Source of the DNA: Spirosoma oryzicola
Lineage (GTDB): Bacteria > Bacteroidota > Bacteroidia > Cytophagales > Spirosomataceae
DNA length: 64,000 bases
Assembly: GCF_021233055.1 (NCBI RefSeq)
Contig: NZ_CP089538.1
Location: 2,868,501 to 2,932,500, forward strand
Direction: 5' to 3'
Under the pieces are notes generated by a model. That model was not told the origin of the DNA, did no database searches, and saw only the letters and a program-made list of their open reading frames with translations. Of this stretch, positions 1 through 8,526 are shown piece by piece. The position numbers were made by a program, and so were the translations under genes. The first letter of the stretch is position 1. Every line of letters begins with the position of its first letter.

Positions 1-144
1 TAGCAGGGATTTCATCGTGTCAGTTCGGTTAAACCGGGTGAATTTACACAAAGACCCTTTTTGGGACTTATGCGTTGCAAAACCTGTGCTGAAACTAAAC
101 CCTAATCACGGTGGTTTCTCAACCATACGAAGCAACCTACCCCA

Positions 145-744
145 ATGAAAATCGCTTTGATTTCTACCTCCTCGCGTAAAAACAGTAACTCACTGCGTTT
201 CATCAATTACGTTCGGCAACTGCTGACGGCAGATGAACAGCACGAGGTGTCAATCGTTACGTTTGAGCAGTACGATATTCCCTATGTTGGACAAGGATCC
301 GTTAAGCCGGAGACGCTCACGCCTTTTCAGCACGAACTGATCGACGCCTGGGAGTCGGCGGACCTGGTGATCTTTGCCATGCCCGAATACAACTGGACGG
401 CTCCGCCACAAGCCACCAATACGATTCATCAATTAGGCGGACCGGCCTACAAGCACCTGTTCGATAACAAGGTTTTTGCTATGGTCGGCGTTTCTAATGG
501 TCGGGGTGGCCGGCAACCTGCGCTGGACATGACAACGGTGGTGAACAAGATTATTAGCTTTACCAACAGCTACTCAATCGTTTCACCAAAGTTATACGAA
601 TCGCACGAAACCGATAAGAACCTGGATGAGAACGGCAACTTCGTCGGGCATGACGTGTACGAACGGACCGCGAAAGCGTTTGTTGACTATACCCTTCAGG
701 TCGCCCAACGCTGGATCGGTAGCGAACAGTTAACGGAACGGTAA
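145..744 (+). CDS. NAD(P)H-dependent FMN reductase family protein
   Basis: This is a 199-residue flavodoxin-fold protein of the NADPH-dependent FMN reductase family, expected to be cytosolic and to move electrons from NAD(P)H to FMN or to small quinone, azo or chromate acceptors. The sequence shows the N-terminal beta strand and phosphate-binding loop (ISTSSRKNSNS, residues 6-16), the family PEYNW motif at 80-84 beside the flavin ring, and a Gly-rich GVSNGRGG loop near 115-122. The length is normal for the family. The gene stands alone; a hairpin at 780-822 follows it. The 144 bases upstream hold no other recognisable gene. The physiological substrate cannot be told from sequence. Confidence 0.9.
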   Translation: MKIALISTSSRKNSNSLRFINYVRQLLTADEQHEVSIVTFEQYDIPYVGQGSVKPETLTPFQHELIDAWESADLVIFAMPEYNWTAPPQATNTIHQLGGPAYKHLFDNKVFAMVGVSNGRGGRQPALDMTTVVNKIISFTNSYSIVSPKLYESHETDKNLDENGNFVGHDVYERTAKAFVDYTLQVAQRWIGSEQLTER

Positions 745-779
745 GGGCTGGGCTAGCATGGCCAGCCTGGTTTTAGGAG

Positions 780-822
780 AGCCTCACCCATGAACAACAG
801 CGCGTTGTTTGTCGGTGAGGCT
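780..822. terminator. hairpin between convergent genes
   Basis: Nine-base arms (AGCCTCACC / GGTGAGGCT) with an inner six-base stem (AACAAC / GTTGTT), followed by four T on the plus strand. It lies between the convergent flavin reductase and DUF4468 genes and probably ends transcription from at least the plus side. Confidence 0.6.
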
Positions 823-830
823 TTTCAGTG

Positions 831-1403
831 TTATTGGGTATCAGAACGGGCGATCATCCGTTGCTTTAAGGCATTGATCAACTCAACAAACGGTTGAACA
901 CTGCGCAGCGATCGCTGGTATTCGTATTCAGAAAGTACGCGTTGCCGCATATCGGCTGCAGATTTGCTTACTTCCCGATCAAGGCTGGTTTTTAGGCCAC
1001 GGTTTACAATGCTGATGCTGGCGATCCGGTACTTAAACAAGCCATTTTTTACTTGTATCTCAACCGGTACTTCGTAATAAGCCTGCGCTCGTGAATTGGG
1101 AACTTCTGTTTGGCTGTTGGTTATAGGAATGAACAACCTTCCTTTTCCCGTAACCAGTCCTTTGGCCTGGTCTGCGGATTTAATGACCTGATTATCTTTT
1201 GGAAATAGATTTTGTAGCGATGACCTGGCCCGCAGATACAATTGATCAGCCATAACGCCCGGAACCTCAACCATACCTCGATATACAATGCCTCCCGATG
1301 CGGAATCAAGCTCAAAGGGCATATCGGCCAATGAGTATGTTCGCTTTTGGGAATAGCCATGCCCTGCCAACAGGCAGAACGCTACAAATAACCATTTCTT
1401 CAT
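831..1403 (-). CDS. exported DUF4468 (TBP-like fold) protein
   Basis: A 190-residue protein when started at the ATG at 1403 (MKKWLFVAFCLLAGHGYSQ). That start leaves a clean signal peptide with cleavage after about residue 19; an upstream in-frame ATG at 1565 would add 54 residues with no signal and is unlikely. The mature part begins with the pattern MPFELDSASGGIVYRG followed by a second conserved block around KGRLFIPI, which fits the DUF4468 family with a TBP-like fold that is common in Bacteroidota. The family has no established biochemical role. It is probably periplasmic or surface-linked. No operon partner is evident. Confidence 0.75.
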   Translation of the reverse strand: MKKWLFVAFCLLAGHGYSQKRTYSLADMPFELDSASGGIVYRGMVEVPGVMADQLYLRARSSLQNLFPKDNQVIKSADQAKGLVTGKGRLFIPITNSQTEVPNSRAQAYYEVPVEIQVKNGLFKYRIASISIVNRGLKTSLDREVSKSAADMRQRVLSEYEYQRSLRSVQPFVELINALKQRMIARSDTQ

Positions 1404-1575
1404 CTGAACGTTTCTTAGGTTTGTATTTAGCCATAAAGAAAGGGCTAAATTGGGCGCAGGCCAATAGTCAGTACGCAATCGGCTGAAAAAGTTGATTATA
1501 GGGTTGAATGATACGGACTTGCAAGCCGACCTCAAGCTGCGGGTTTTTATCCCTGAATGGATCAAAGCGGAAAGG

Positions 1576-1770
1576 CTATCGGTTAAACCAATCGACGGTT
1601 GTACGAATCGTAACGCTTAGGCAGCCAATGGTGGCCAGCAGATTCACACCAGGCATAAACGCTATAGGTACCGCAATCTGCATGGTGTCTTCCTGGGCGT
1701 CGGTCAATAGCCCACACATCAGTATGAATAGCATTGGAAGGAAATAGCACGTAAAAAAGAGTATAAACAT
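1576..1770 (-). CDS. small putative membrane protein
   Basis: A 64-codon frame starting at the ATG at 1770; a further ATG at 1809 would extend it by 13 residues. It encodes two hydrophobic segments (about residues 2-20 and 34-53) joined by a short acidic loop, so it would be a two-pass inner-membrane protein. I recognise no family. It lies upstream of the DUF4468 gene on the same strand, 172 bases away, and could be co-transcribed with it. Short hydrophobic frames arise by chance, so this is only a candidate. Confidence 0.4.
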   Translation of the reverse strand: MFILFFTCYFLPMLFILMCGLLTDAQEDTMQIAVPIAFMPGVNLLATIGCLSVTIRTTVDWFNR

Positions 1771-2139
1771 AGTAGTAGGTGTGTTTGTAAAGCCCCAATC
1801 AGAAAACAACGGCGGTATTCCAGAGACAATGGTACAGGCTTATTCGGGCTACACAGTAGTTATAAAATCATCAAAAATTGTATTCGCTTACGCCAAGAAG
1901 CTGTTTTACTTATGACTACCAAAAGGTAGGTAAGTCATTAAGTGCGGTTATTGAATCTATAGAATTTGAGGAAAGTGAGTCGCCACTCCACCCGATAAGC
2001 GACGGGCATACACCATTAATGCGCTCCATGATCAGCTGTAAAAGGTAGTTTCTAAAAGCGAACGAGCTTCCTTGTAGCGTGTTCGATTTTCCGTAATTAT
2101 GCTACCTTTACGACAATTGTATGCAAGCATACTATCGCT
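1771..2139. other. intergenic region between divergent genes
   Basis: A 369-base region without a convincing gene. The left part is AT-rich. The right end carries a Bacteroidota-type minus-7 element and a short perfect palindrome just before the dienoyl-CoA isomerase start, listed separately. Nothing else is recognisable. Confidence 0.5.
2103..2132 (+). promoter_or_regulatory. promoter minus-7 element and palindromic operator candidate
   Basis: TACCTTTA at 2103-2110 fits the minus-7 consensus TAnnTTTG at seven of eight positions; the minus-33 TTG is weak. Nine bases further on, GTATGC-AA-GCATAC at 2119-2132 is a perfect 6+2+6 palindrome that would overlap the transcription start, 7 bases before the ATG at 2140. 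This is a plausible operator for a repressor such as a TetR-type fatty-acid regulator. No regulator gene is adjacent, so this is inference. Confidence 0.4.
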
Positions 2140-2979
2140 ATGGAAACGACGTATCAGTCTTTGTCTCTTACCGCTGCTGACGGTATCATGACGGTTACTT
2201 TGTTAGGTCCCGGAAAAGGCAATGCGATGGGCCCCGAGTTTTGAGAGGAGTTTCCCAAAGCAATGGATGCCATCAACGGCATGGCCGACATTCGTTGCGT
2301 TATTGTTCGGGGTAGTGGCGACCATTACAGCTATGGTTTAAATCTGCCCCACATGATACCAAGACTGGCAGCCATGACAACGGGTGCGGTAGTGGCTCAC
2401 CAGCGTAGCGAGCTAATGGCGCAGATCCGCCACATGCAGTCCGGTTTTCAGAAGATGCACGAATCGCCCAAACCCGTTATTGCGGCTGTACACGGTTGGT
2501 GCATCGGGGGAGGGGTTAACATGATTGCGGCTGCTGATATTCGACTTTGTTCCCGCGAAGCCAGGTTTAGTCTGCGCGAAACCAAACTGGCGATCACACC
2601 CGATATTGGTGGGTTACAGTTTCTGCCTCCTATCATCGGGCAGGGGTTTACGCGAGAAATGGCGTTTACGGGGGCTGACTATGATGCCGCTTTTGCCGAG
2701 CGTATTGGTTTGGTCAATCACGTGTATGATACGCCCGACGCGCTTTTTCAGGCGGCTAATCAGCTAGCCCGGCAGATTGCCGATAATCCGGCGACGGCCG
2801 TGCAGGGAGCCAAGCGTGTACTTAATTATAGCCTGAACAAATCCATCGAAGACGGGCTGCAATACGTTGCCGTCTGGAATTCATCACAGCTGCAATCCGA
2901 TGATTTCAGCGAAGCTATTCAGGCTACGATGGAAAAACGCAAGGCGGAGTTTAACAAGAAAACAAACCGGGGCTACTAA
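2140..2979 (+). pseudogene. ECH1-like dienoyl-CoA isomerase, interrupted by in-frame TGA
   Basis: The ATG at 2140 opens a 279-codon frame of the enoyl-CoA hydratase/isomerase superfamily that is intact except for a TGA at 2242-2244 (codon 35). The residues around it read GPEF-stop-EEF, where ECH1-type proteins have a Trp (FWREM in the human protein), so a single TGG to TGA change explains the break. Downstream, the oxyanion-hole segment (AAVHGWCIGGGVN) and the two acidic residues in RETKLAITPDIGG match the catalytic Glu and Asp of delta(3,5)-delta(2,4)-dienoyl-CoA isomerase. It could be a true nonsense mutation, a sequencing error, or a gene still read by restart at 2263. Confidence 0.8.
2263..2979 (+). 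CDS. C-terminal open part of ECH1-like isomerase (restart candidate)
   Basis: This 238-residue frame begins at the first ATG after the TGA at 2242 and runs to the natural stop. It keeps the CoA-binding and catalytic portions of the crotonase fold but lacks the first 41 residues, which include the first beta strands of the fold, so a protein made only from here would probably be unstable or inactive. The downstream neighbour, 56 bases away on the same strand, is a 2,4-dienoyl-CoA reductase homologue. The two enzymes together would shift and reduce double bases of unsaturated acyl-CoAs so that they enter beta-oxidation. Confidence 0.6.
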   Translation: MDAINGMADIRCVIVRGSGDHYSYGLNLPHMIPRLAAMTTGAVVAHQRSELMAQIRHMQSGFQKMHESPKPVIAAVHGWCIGGGVNMIAAADIRLCSREARFSLRETKLAITPDIGGLQFLPPIIGQGFTREMAFTGADYDAAFAERIGLVNHVYDTPDALFQAANQLARQIADNPATAVQGAKRVLNYSLNKSIEDGLQYVAVWNSSQLQSDDFSEAIQATMEKRKAEFNKKTNRGY

Positions 2980-3035
2980 CGAGTGACTCGTTCACTGAAA
3001 TGCTCTTTCACTTAGCTGATATGAACACAACAGGA

Positions 3036-3914
3036 ATGCTCCGCGATGGAGCCATGCAGGGAAAAACCATTATTGTGACGGGTGGCGGAACCGGGCTCGG
3101 TAAGTCCATAAGCCGGTATTTATTACAGTTAGGAGCCTCGGTTACCATCTGTAGCCGTCGGCAAGCTGTTCTCGACGAGACCGCGCAGGAGCTGATGAAC
3201 GAAACGAACGGTCAAGTCCTGGCTGTAGCCTGCGACGTGCGCAAACCGGCAGAGATTGAACACGTAATCGAACGGACTATCGAGAAATTTGGTCGAATCG
3301 ACGGGCTTCTGAACAACTCAGCTGGTAACTTTATCAGCCCTACCGAACGCTTGTCCTACAAAGCATTTGATACGATTGTTGATATCGTGCTTCGGGGTAC
3401 GTATTATTTCACCCTGGCGGTGGGCAAATACTGGATCGATAACAAAATACCGGGTACCGTGCTGAACATCGCGACTACCTACGCGACAACTGGTTCAGGC
3501 TACGTCGTTCCCTCGGCGGTAGCGAAAGGGGGCGCCTTGATTATGACCAAATCGCTGGCTGCTGAATGGGGGAAGTACGGTATTCGGCTTAACGCCATTG
3601 CTCCGGGGCCATTCCCGACCAAAGGGGCGTGGGACCGGTTGTTTCCCGAACCCTTAGCCAGTATCATGGATCCGACGAGCCGTATCCCACTAAAACGGGT
3701 TGGCGAACACGGCGAATTAGCCAATCTGGCGGCTTACTTACTGTCGGATTATTCGGGCTACGTCACCGGCGAAACCATTACCATTGATGGGGGGGAAGTG
3801 CTGGCTGCCGGTGAGTTTAACCACCTAGAGCAAGTGACCAACGAGCAGTGGGACATGATCGAACAAAGCATTAAGCAGGCTAATCGCGCCAGTAAGCAAG
3901 AAGGTCAGGGCTAA
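3036..3914 (+). CDS. 2,4-dienoyl-CoA reductase-like SDR
   Basis: A short-chain dehydrogenase closely patterned on mitochondrial DECR1. From the ATG at 3036 it has 292 residues; in-frame ATGs at 3000 and 3021 are also possible, but family members usually begin just before the GKTIIVTGGGTGLGK nucleotide-binding motif, here at about residues 8-22. Later come NNSAGNFISP, the VVPSAVAKGG segment that replaces the classic YxxxK and holds the catalytic Lys, SLAAEWGKYGIRLN, and a C-terminal GEFN-VTNEQWD region, all shared with DECR1. It reduces 2,4-dienoyl-CoA with NADPH in unsaturated fatty acid degradation. It follows the interrupted ECH1-like isomerase and is likely co-transcribed with it. Confidence 0.88.
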   Translation: MLRDGAMQGKTIIVTGGGTGLGKSISRYLLQLGASVTICSRRQAVLDETAQELMNETNGQVLAVACDVRKPAEIEHVIERTIEKFGRIDGLLNNSAGNFISPTERLSYKAFDTIVDIVLRGTYYFTLAVGKYWIDNKIPGTVLNIATTYATTGSGYVVPSAVAKGGALIMTKSLAAEWGKYGIRLNAIAPGPFPTKGAWDRLFPEPLASIMDPTSRIPLKRVGEHGELANLAAYLLSDYSGYVTGETITIDGGEVLAAGEFNHLEQVTNEQWDMIEQSIKQANRASKQEGQG

Positions 3915-3947
3915 TTTTTCTGTCCATTGCCTGAAGCACTTTTCCGA

Positions 3948-4448
3948 CTATAGGGCTTTCTCGTAGGCCAGGAATCGTAATCCTGGCCGAAAGCTTAAGG
4001 TGATTTCACCAGCGTACCGGTAGCCTAATTTGGGAAATAACTTTTGGGTTACCTGATTTTCGGAGTTTGTATCAATTCGCAGAAAACTAACGGAGCGTTC
4101 CTTTGCAATCTGTTCGGCCTGAGCCAGTAAAGCGGCTGCCACCCCCTGACCGCGAAAAGCGGGATCAACGGCGAGACGATGCGTGACAATGGCGCGCTGG
4201 CTGAGGTCGAAACCGACCTGTGCGTATTCGGGCTCCTGGTCTTCGGTTAGGGCGGCTACGCCAGCCAGTTGGCCATCCACGTCAGCAACCCACAATTGCT
4301 CCTTGCTGATGTCTTCACGAAAAACGGTTACGTTGGGGTAATGGTCGTCCCACTGCAAATTGCCCGCTTCGCGCATGAGTGGAATTACCTTTTTTAAAAG
4401 CGTTAATAAAGCCGGAAGATCGGCAGGGGTGGCAAGTCGGATGGTCAT
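3948..4448 (-). CDS. GNAT family N-acetyltransferase
   Basis: A 166-residue single-domain GNAT acetyltransferase. The acetyl-CoA pyrophosphate-binding loop is visible as RGQGVA within VDPAFRGQGVAAALL (about residues 96-110), preceded by the RLAV beta strand and followed by a LRIDTNSENQ segment typical of motif B. The substrate, a protein, small amine or antibiotic, cannot be inferred. It is convergent with the dienoyl-CoA reductase gene (33 bases between stops) and its ATG lies 50 bases from the stop of the TlpA-like gene, which is on the same strand upstream. Confidence 0.85.
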   Translation of the reverse strand: MTIRLATPADLPALLTLLKKVIPLMREAGNLQWDDHYPNVTVFREDISKEQLWVADVDGQLAGVAALTEDQEPEYAQVGFDLSQRAIVTHRLAVDPAFRGQGVAAALLAQAEQIAKERSVSFLRIDTNSENQVTQKLFPKLGYRYAGEITLSFRPGLRFLAYEKAL

Positions 4449-4498
4449 TCGGAATGATGGCTACTTTCGGGTGAGTTAAACCTGTTAACTCGTTGCTA

Positions 4499-6379
4499 TT
4501 ACTTTTCGTCTTTTAACATCTCTACGACCAGCGTCAATTCATTCACGGTGGTTTCCGGGTCGCCGGAGTAGCCAATCTGGCGGTAGCGTACACGACCTTT
4601 CGGATCAATAACGACCTTGGTTGGAATACCCTGCACTTTGTACGCCCGCGACACGCGCTGACTAGCGTCAATCGGTACCGTAAAGCCGTAAGAACCATAC
4701 GGTTGCCGGTTCATAAAGTTGTGTACCCGCTGTAAAGGACCGCCTTCACGGGTATTGACAAACAAAAACTGCACCTTGGAGTCATTCTCAAACTTCGATT
4801 GCGCCTGTTTCATAGCCGGGAACGATGCGATGCAAGGACCACACCAGGTTGCCCAGAAATCCAGTACGATCACCTTGCCGCGCAGCGAAGCCGACGAAAT
4901 GGTCCGACCCTGCAAATCGGTCATCGAGAAAGCGGGGGCGGGCTCGTTGATAAGGATGTCCCGGAGTTCGTCCGTCTGATCGGCCCGTAGGTCGGCTTCC
5001 AGTTCGGTCAGGTACGTATCGGCTTTGGCGACTGTGTTGCCGGATTGTTTAGCGTACCAGTCCCGAAAAACGGTTTTCAGCCGGGGGGTAGCTTTCCCAA
5101 CCCGGATAGCGGATTCGGTTAGCGCCTGAGCATCAGCGGCATGGTTAGCCTGAAGCGCGCATAGGAAATACCGTTCGTTGAGCCGTGGGTCGCTGTCTTC
5201 TATGGCATTCGGATTGATAACGTCCTGATAGGCTGTGTACGCTTCGGCGTATTTACCCTGCTGCTCCAGTACGCGGGCGTAGGTATTCATCAACTGCCGT
5301 TGCCGGTCGTCACCGTTGCCAGATTTCGGCTGTGTTTTCTGGATCATCATGGCCCGCTTGATCAACTGCTCGGCTTCCGGCAGGGATCGCCGTTCGTCGG
5401 CTAGTTGGAAGGCCATTGTGTTCAGCATCAGTACGTCGGTATGCGCTACGGGTTGCTGCTCGACAAAAGCGACCAAACCGCGGATATCGTTGTTTTTGAA
5501 GTAACCGTCCGTCATCATAACGGTTAGCGGAGGCAGGTAGGATGCGTTCGGAAATTCCTTCTGATAAGTCTGGTATGCCAGTTTTTTGCGAGTCCAATCC
5601 GTTTCATTTCGAACTGCGGTGGCCCGATCTCGTTGTACAAGTGATCCGGCGGGATCGAGCGATTTCATGCGTTCGCGCAGGGCGTTGGCTTTGGGGAAGT
5701 CGCCCATGTTTTCGTATAGCTGAGCGCCCGCTGTTAGCTCTGCCGCCGTAGGAGCCGGTCGGGATGCCAGATACGTTTCGATACCCAGCTTTACTTTCGG
5801 GCCGTAACCGGGTTTTTTCTGCTTGATTTGGGAGGCCAGATAATCCGACCAGTACATCGGATAAAGGGTAGGGTTGGCCTGAAACTCCTGCGCGTACAAC
5901 GAAACCACCCGGTTCTGATCAGGACGACTACCCAGTTCGTACAGAAAATGACTACGGGTAAAAACCGACGATTGTCCCGCGATAGCGTGCGGAACGGTCT
6001 GACCCGTGGCGTCGTAAACCGGAATCACGTACAACTGGCCCTTGTTCAGGTCGATGCGTTGAGGTTGTTTGCTATTGCGAAAGGCCAGCATCGCGCCCGT
6101 TACCCCTTTCAACGGAATCAGTACCTGCCCAACAAACACATTGCCCTGCCGCGTAAGCGCAGCGGTTGTCGGACGACTCAGGTGCATGGCTGTTGGTGCG
6201 CCATAATACACAAACCGTCCTTCGAGTGTGCTGTCCGTCGCCAGCGGGGTGGCCTGTGGCGTATAGGTAAAGGAAACGGTTTGACCAACCTGCGGCTTTT
6301 CGGGCGAGAAACGAAACTGAGCCAGCACCGATGCCTGCGTGGCTACGAGTAAAAGAAAAAAACTACTAATACATTTCAT
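4499..6379 (-). CDS. exported TPR / thioredoxin-fold (TlpA-like) protein
   Basis: A 626-residue exported protein with a signal peptide at residues 1-20. The first half is a beta-rich N-terminal region followed by helical TPR-like repeats (about 190-430). The last 140 residues form a TlpA/ResA-type thioredoxin domain with the redox motif WCGPC (Cys513 and Cys516), the preceding VIVLDFWAT strand, and the cis-Pro region near GIPTKVV. Such proteins reduce disulfides in the periplasm, in cytochrome maturation or oxidative stress, and in Bacteroidota are often anchored near the membrane. The TPR part suggests a protein partner. It is downstream of the symporter gene with 26 bases between them, so the two may be one transcript. 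Confidence 0.85.
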   Translation of the reverse strand: MKCISSFFLLLVATQASVLAQFRFSPEKPQVGQTVSFTYTPQATPLATDSTLEGRFVYYGAPTAMHLSRPTTAALTRQGNVFVGQVLIPLKGVTGAMLAFRNSKQPQRIDLNKGQLYVIPVYDATGQTVPHAIAGQSSVFTRSHFLYELGSRPDQNRVVSLYAQEFQANPTLYPMYWSDYLASQIKQKKPGYGPKVKLGIETYLASRPAPTAAELTAGAQLYENMGDFPKANALRERMKSLDPAGSLVQRDRATAVRNETDWTRKKLAYQTYQKEFPNASYLPPLTVMMTDGYFKNNDIRGLVAFVEQQPVAHTDVLMLNTMAFQLADERRSLPEAEQLIKRAMMIQKTQPKSGNGDDRQRQLMNTYARVLEQQGKYAEAYTAYQDVINPNAIEDSDPRLNERYFLCALQANHAADAQALTESAIRVGKATPRLKTVFRDWYAKQSGNTVAKADTYLTELEADLRADQTDELRDILINEPAPAFSMTDLQGRTISSASLRGKVIVLDFWATWCGPCIASFPAMKQAQSKFENDSKVQFLFVNTREGGPLQRVHNFMNRQPYGSYGFTVPIDASQRVSRAYKVQGIPTKVVIDPKGRVRYRQIGYSGDPETTVNELTLVVEMLKDEK

Positions 6380-6405
6380 AACGTAAAAAGGAAAGGCGTT
6401 GCAAG

Positions 6406-7869
6406 TTATACGATTACTGGCTCTTCTTTTTTGACCGGTTTGGATACCGCCAGTAAGCTGACGAAGGTAAATAACCCATTGAGCAGTAAACGCTCGAACC
6501 CAAACTGATAGCCGCCAAACCAGGCCGCTGAATTTTCATTGACAATGTACGTGAATACGGGTGAAGCCAGGCAAATGAACGGTACAAAACGATCAATAAC
6601 CGGGCGTTTGCTGAAAATACCGAACGCATACAAGCCAAGCAGTGGCCCGTACGTATAACCCGCAATATCGAATACAGCGGTGATTACTTCTTTGCTGTTT
6701 AGTTGGCGGAAAACAATAATGACAACGTAAAAAAGCAGTGAAAAGCCGATGTGGACAATGTGCTTAATCCGGGAACGGTCGGACTCCGACCGTTTCTCAA
6801 CGTTCATAAAATCAACGCAGAACGAGGTTGTAAGGGCCGTCAGGGCGGAGTCGGCACTGGCGTAGGTAGCCGCCGTGATCCCAAGTAGGAACGTAATTGC
6901 AACCACTAAACCAAGATGATTCAGGGCCAGCAACGGGTATAAATCGTCGGTACGGGCTGGAATCGCGATGCCTTCTTTCTGCGCATACTGATACAGTAAA
7001 ACCCCTAAACTAAGGAATAGAAAATTAACGATCACGAGCGTAACGGTAAACCAGAACATGTTCTTCTGGGCTTCCCCGATGTTTTTGCACGTCAGGTTTT
7101 TCTGCATCAAATCCTGATCCAGACCCGTCATCACGATGGCGATAAAGGCACCCGAAATAAATTGTTTGAAGAAGTTTTTGGAATCATTGCCTTCCCAGTA
7201 AAAAACCTGCGACATCGGGCTGTCACTGACCGTTTTTATCAGGCCACCGAAGGATAAGTTCAGTTCTTTAGAAATCAGAAAAATCGTCAGGATAACGGCG
7301 GTGATTAAGAATAACGTTTGAAGCGTGTCCGTGACAATAATCGTTTTAACGCCACCTTTGAACGTGTATATCCAGATCAGACCAATGGTGATCAGCACGG
7401 AGACCTCAAATGGAACGCCCAGCGGACTGAACAAGGCGATTTGCAACACCCCAGCGGCAACGTAAAGCCGGACGGCAGAACCCACCGTTCGGGATAGCAG
7501 AAAAAAGCCTGCTCCAGTCTTGTACGACCAGAAGCCAAAGCGCTTTTCGAGGTAGCCGTAAATAGAGATCAGGTTTAATCGGTAGTAGAGCGGCATGAGT
7601 ACCGAGCCGATGACGAAGTAGCCGATGATGTATCCGAGTACAACCTGAAAATACGAAAAGCCGATTTTACCCACGGCTCCCGGTACCGATATAAACGTAA
7701 CACCTGACAGCGAAGTGCCAATCATGCCGAACGCAACCAGCCACCAGGGCGACTGCCGGTTGGCGGTAAAAAAGGTGTTGGTATCAGCTCCCCTGGCAGT
7801 ATAGAAGGATACCGCGATCAACATGCCGAAATAGGCAATCAAAATCACTAAAGCAACGGTGGTATTCAT
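6406..7869 (-). CDS. sodium:solute symporter (SSS family)
   Basis: A 487-residue, strongly hydrophobic protein with about 13 membrane segments in the solute:sodium symporter family. The N-terminal part shows [27 protein letters not shown], the first unwound helix region that carries the sodium site, and [14 protein letters not shown] is the conserved loop near helix 5. It would import an organic solute such as a sugar, amino acid, sialic acid or nucleoside in exchange for the sodium gradient; the substrate is not predictable here. It precedes the TlpA-like gene in the same direction. Confidence 0.88.
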   Translation of the reverse strand: [487 protein letters not shown]

Positions 7870-7983
7870 GCAGCGAAAAGCACTTTTTTATAAACTGAGG
7901 TTGTCTAAGGTACGATAAGGCTGGTAAAATGGCTTGTTGTTGTGCAATTTATCCATCAGCGCTAACAAGCAACCGATTGAACG

Positions 7984-8172
7984 TTGAAAGTAGCCGATAA
8001 GCACATTACCGAGTTTGTATTGGCGCAATTTACGGATAAATATAAAGTTCTGGTTCGTCAGGCTCACTGCGTAGGCTATTCTTACCTACGCGTGACGGAT
8101 CGCTGTACGATTGTACTGAACGAAACGGTAGCTTACCGGCTTGCCCAACGGATATTGATAACCAGTCTTTAA
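7984..8172 (+). CDS. small hypothetical protein (TTG start)
   Basis: A 62-codon frame bounded by an in-frame TGA just upstream; the only usable start is TTG at 7984. Codon choice (ACG, GTA, CGG, CTG) matches neighbouring genes, which favours real coding, but I recognise no family. The protein is basic and probably cytosolic. It is divergent from the symporter gene and 55 bases upstream of another small protein on the same strand. Confidence 0.35.
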   Translation: MKVADKHITEFVLAQFTDKYKVLVRQAHCVGYSYLRVTDRCTIVLNETVAYRLAQRILITSL

Positions 8173-8227
8173 ACTACCGGAGCTTTACGGGGTTTATAAG
8201 GTGAACATACCTTTAAACAGTATTGCT

Positions 8228-8470
8228 ATGAAGATGAACACACAGCCCCTGCAAAATCTGCAAGTCAGCCTTGATGAGTTAGTGAACGCTTTTAGTAGTC
8301 TGCCTGAACAACCACAGGAGAACAATCTCCACGCTGTAAAATTTCCCGTGACCAACGATTACGGGAATCCGTGCGAGCGAGAGTTAATGTTTAAATGGAA
8401 TCCGCAGCACAATGACTGGGAACTGAATACGAAAGGACACGATCTGCTTATTACGGCGGTCGAACGATAA
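8228..8470 (+). CDS. small hypothetical protein
   Basis: An 80-residue soluble protein read from the ATG at 8228; a GTG at 8201 would add nine residues. It starts with an amphipathic helical stretch (LQVSLDELVNAFSSL) and then a compact part rich in aromatic and charged residues (ELMFKWNPQHNDWELN). No family recognised. A perfect intrinsic terminator at 8488-8526 closes the gene, which supports it being a real expressed unit. Confidence 0.6.
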   Translation: MKMNTQPLQNLQVSLDELVNAFSSLPEQPQENNLHAVKFPVTNDYGNPCERELMFKWNPQHNDWELNTKGHDLLITAVER

Positions 8471-8487
8471 ACAGTGATGTCTACCAT

Positions 8488-8526
8488 AAAACAGCAGGCC
8501 CCCAAGCGTAGGGGGCCTGCTGTTTT
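8488..8526 (+). terminator. intrinsic terminator, 16-bp stem
   Basis: Perfect 16-base arms (8488-8503 and 8511-8526) with a seven-base loop; the GC core is CAGCAGGCCCCC and the arm ends in four T. It follows the small protein gene ending at 8470. Confidence 0.85.

Noticed and set aside
2242..2244. Selenocysteine or recoded TGA
   Set aside because: The expected residue is Trp, not Cys; no selenocysteine insertion structure is evident, and TGA is used as a normal stop elsewhere in the window (for example chrA-region and other genes).
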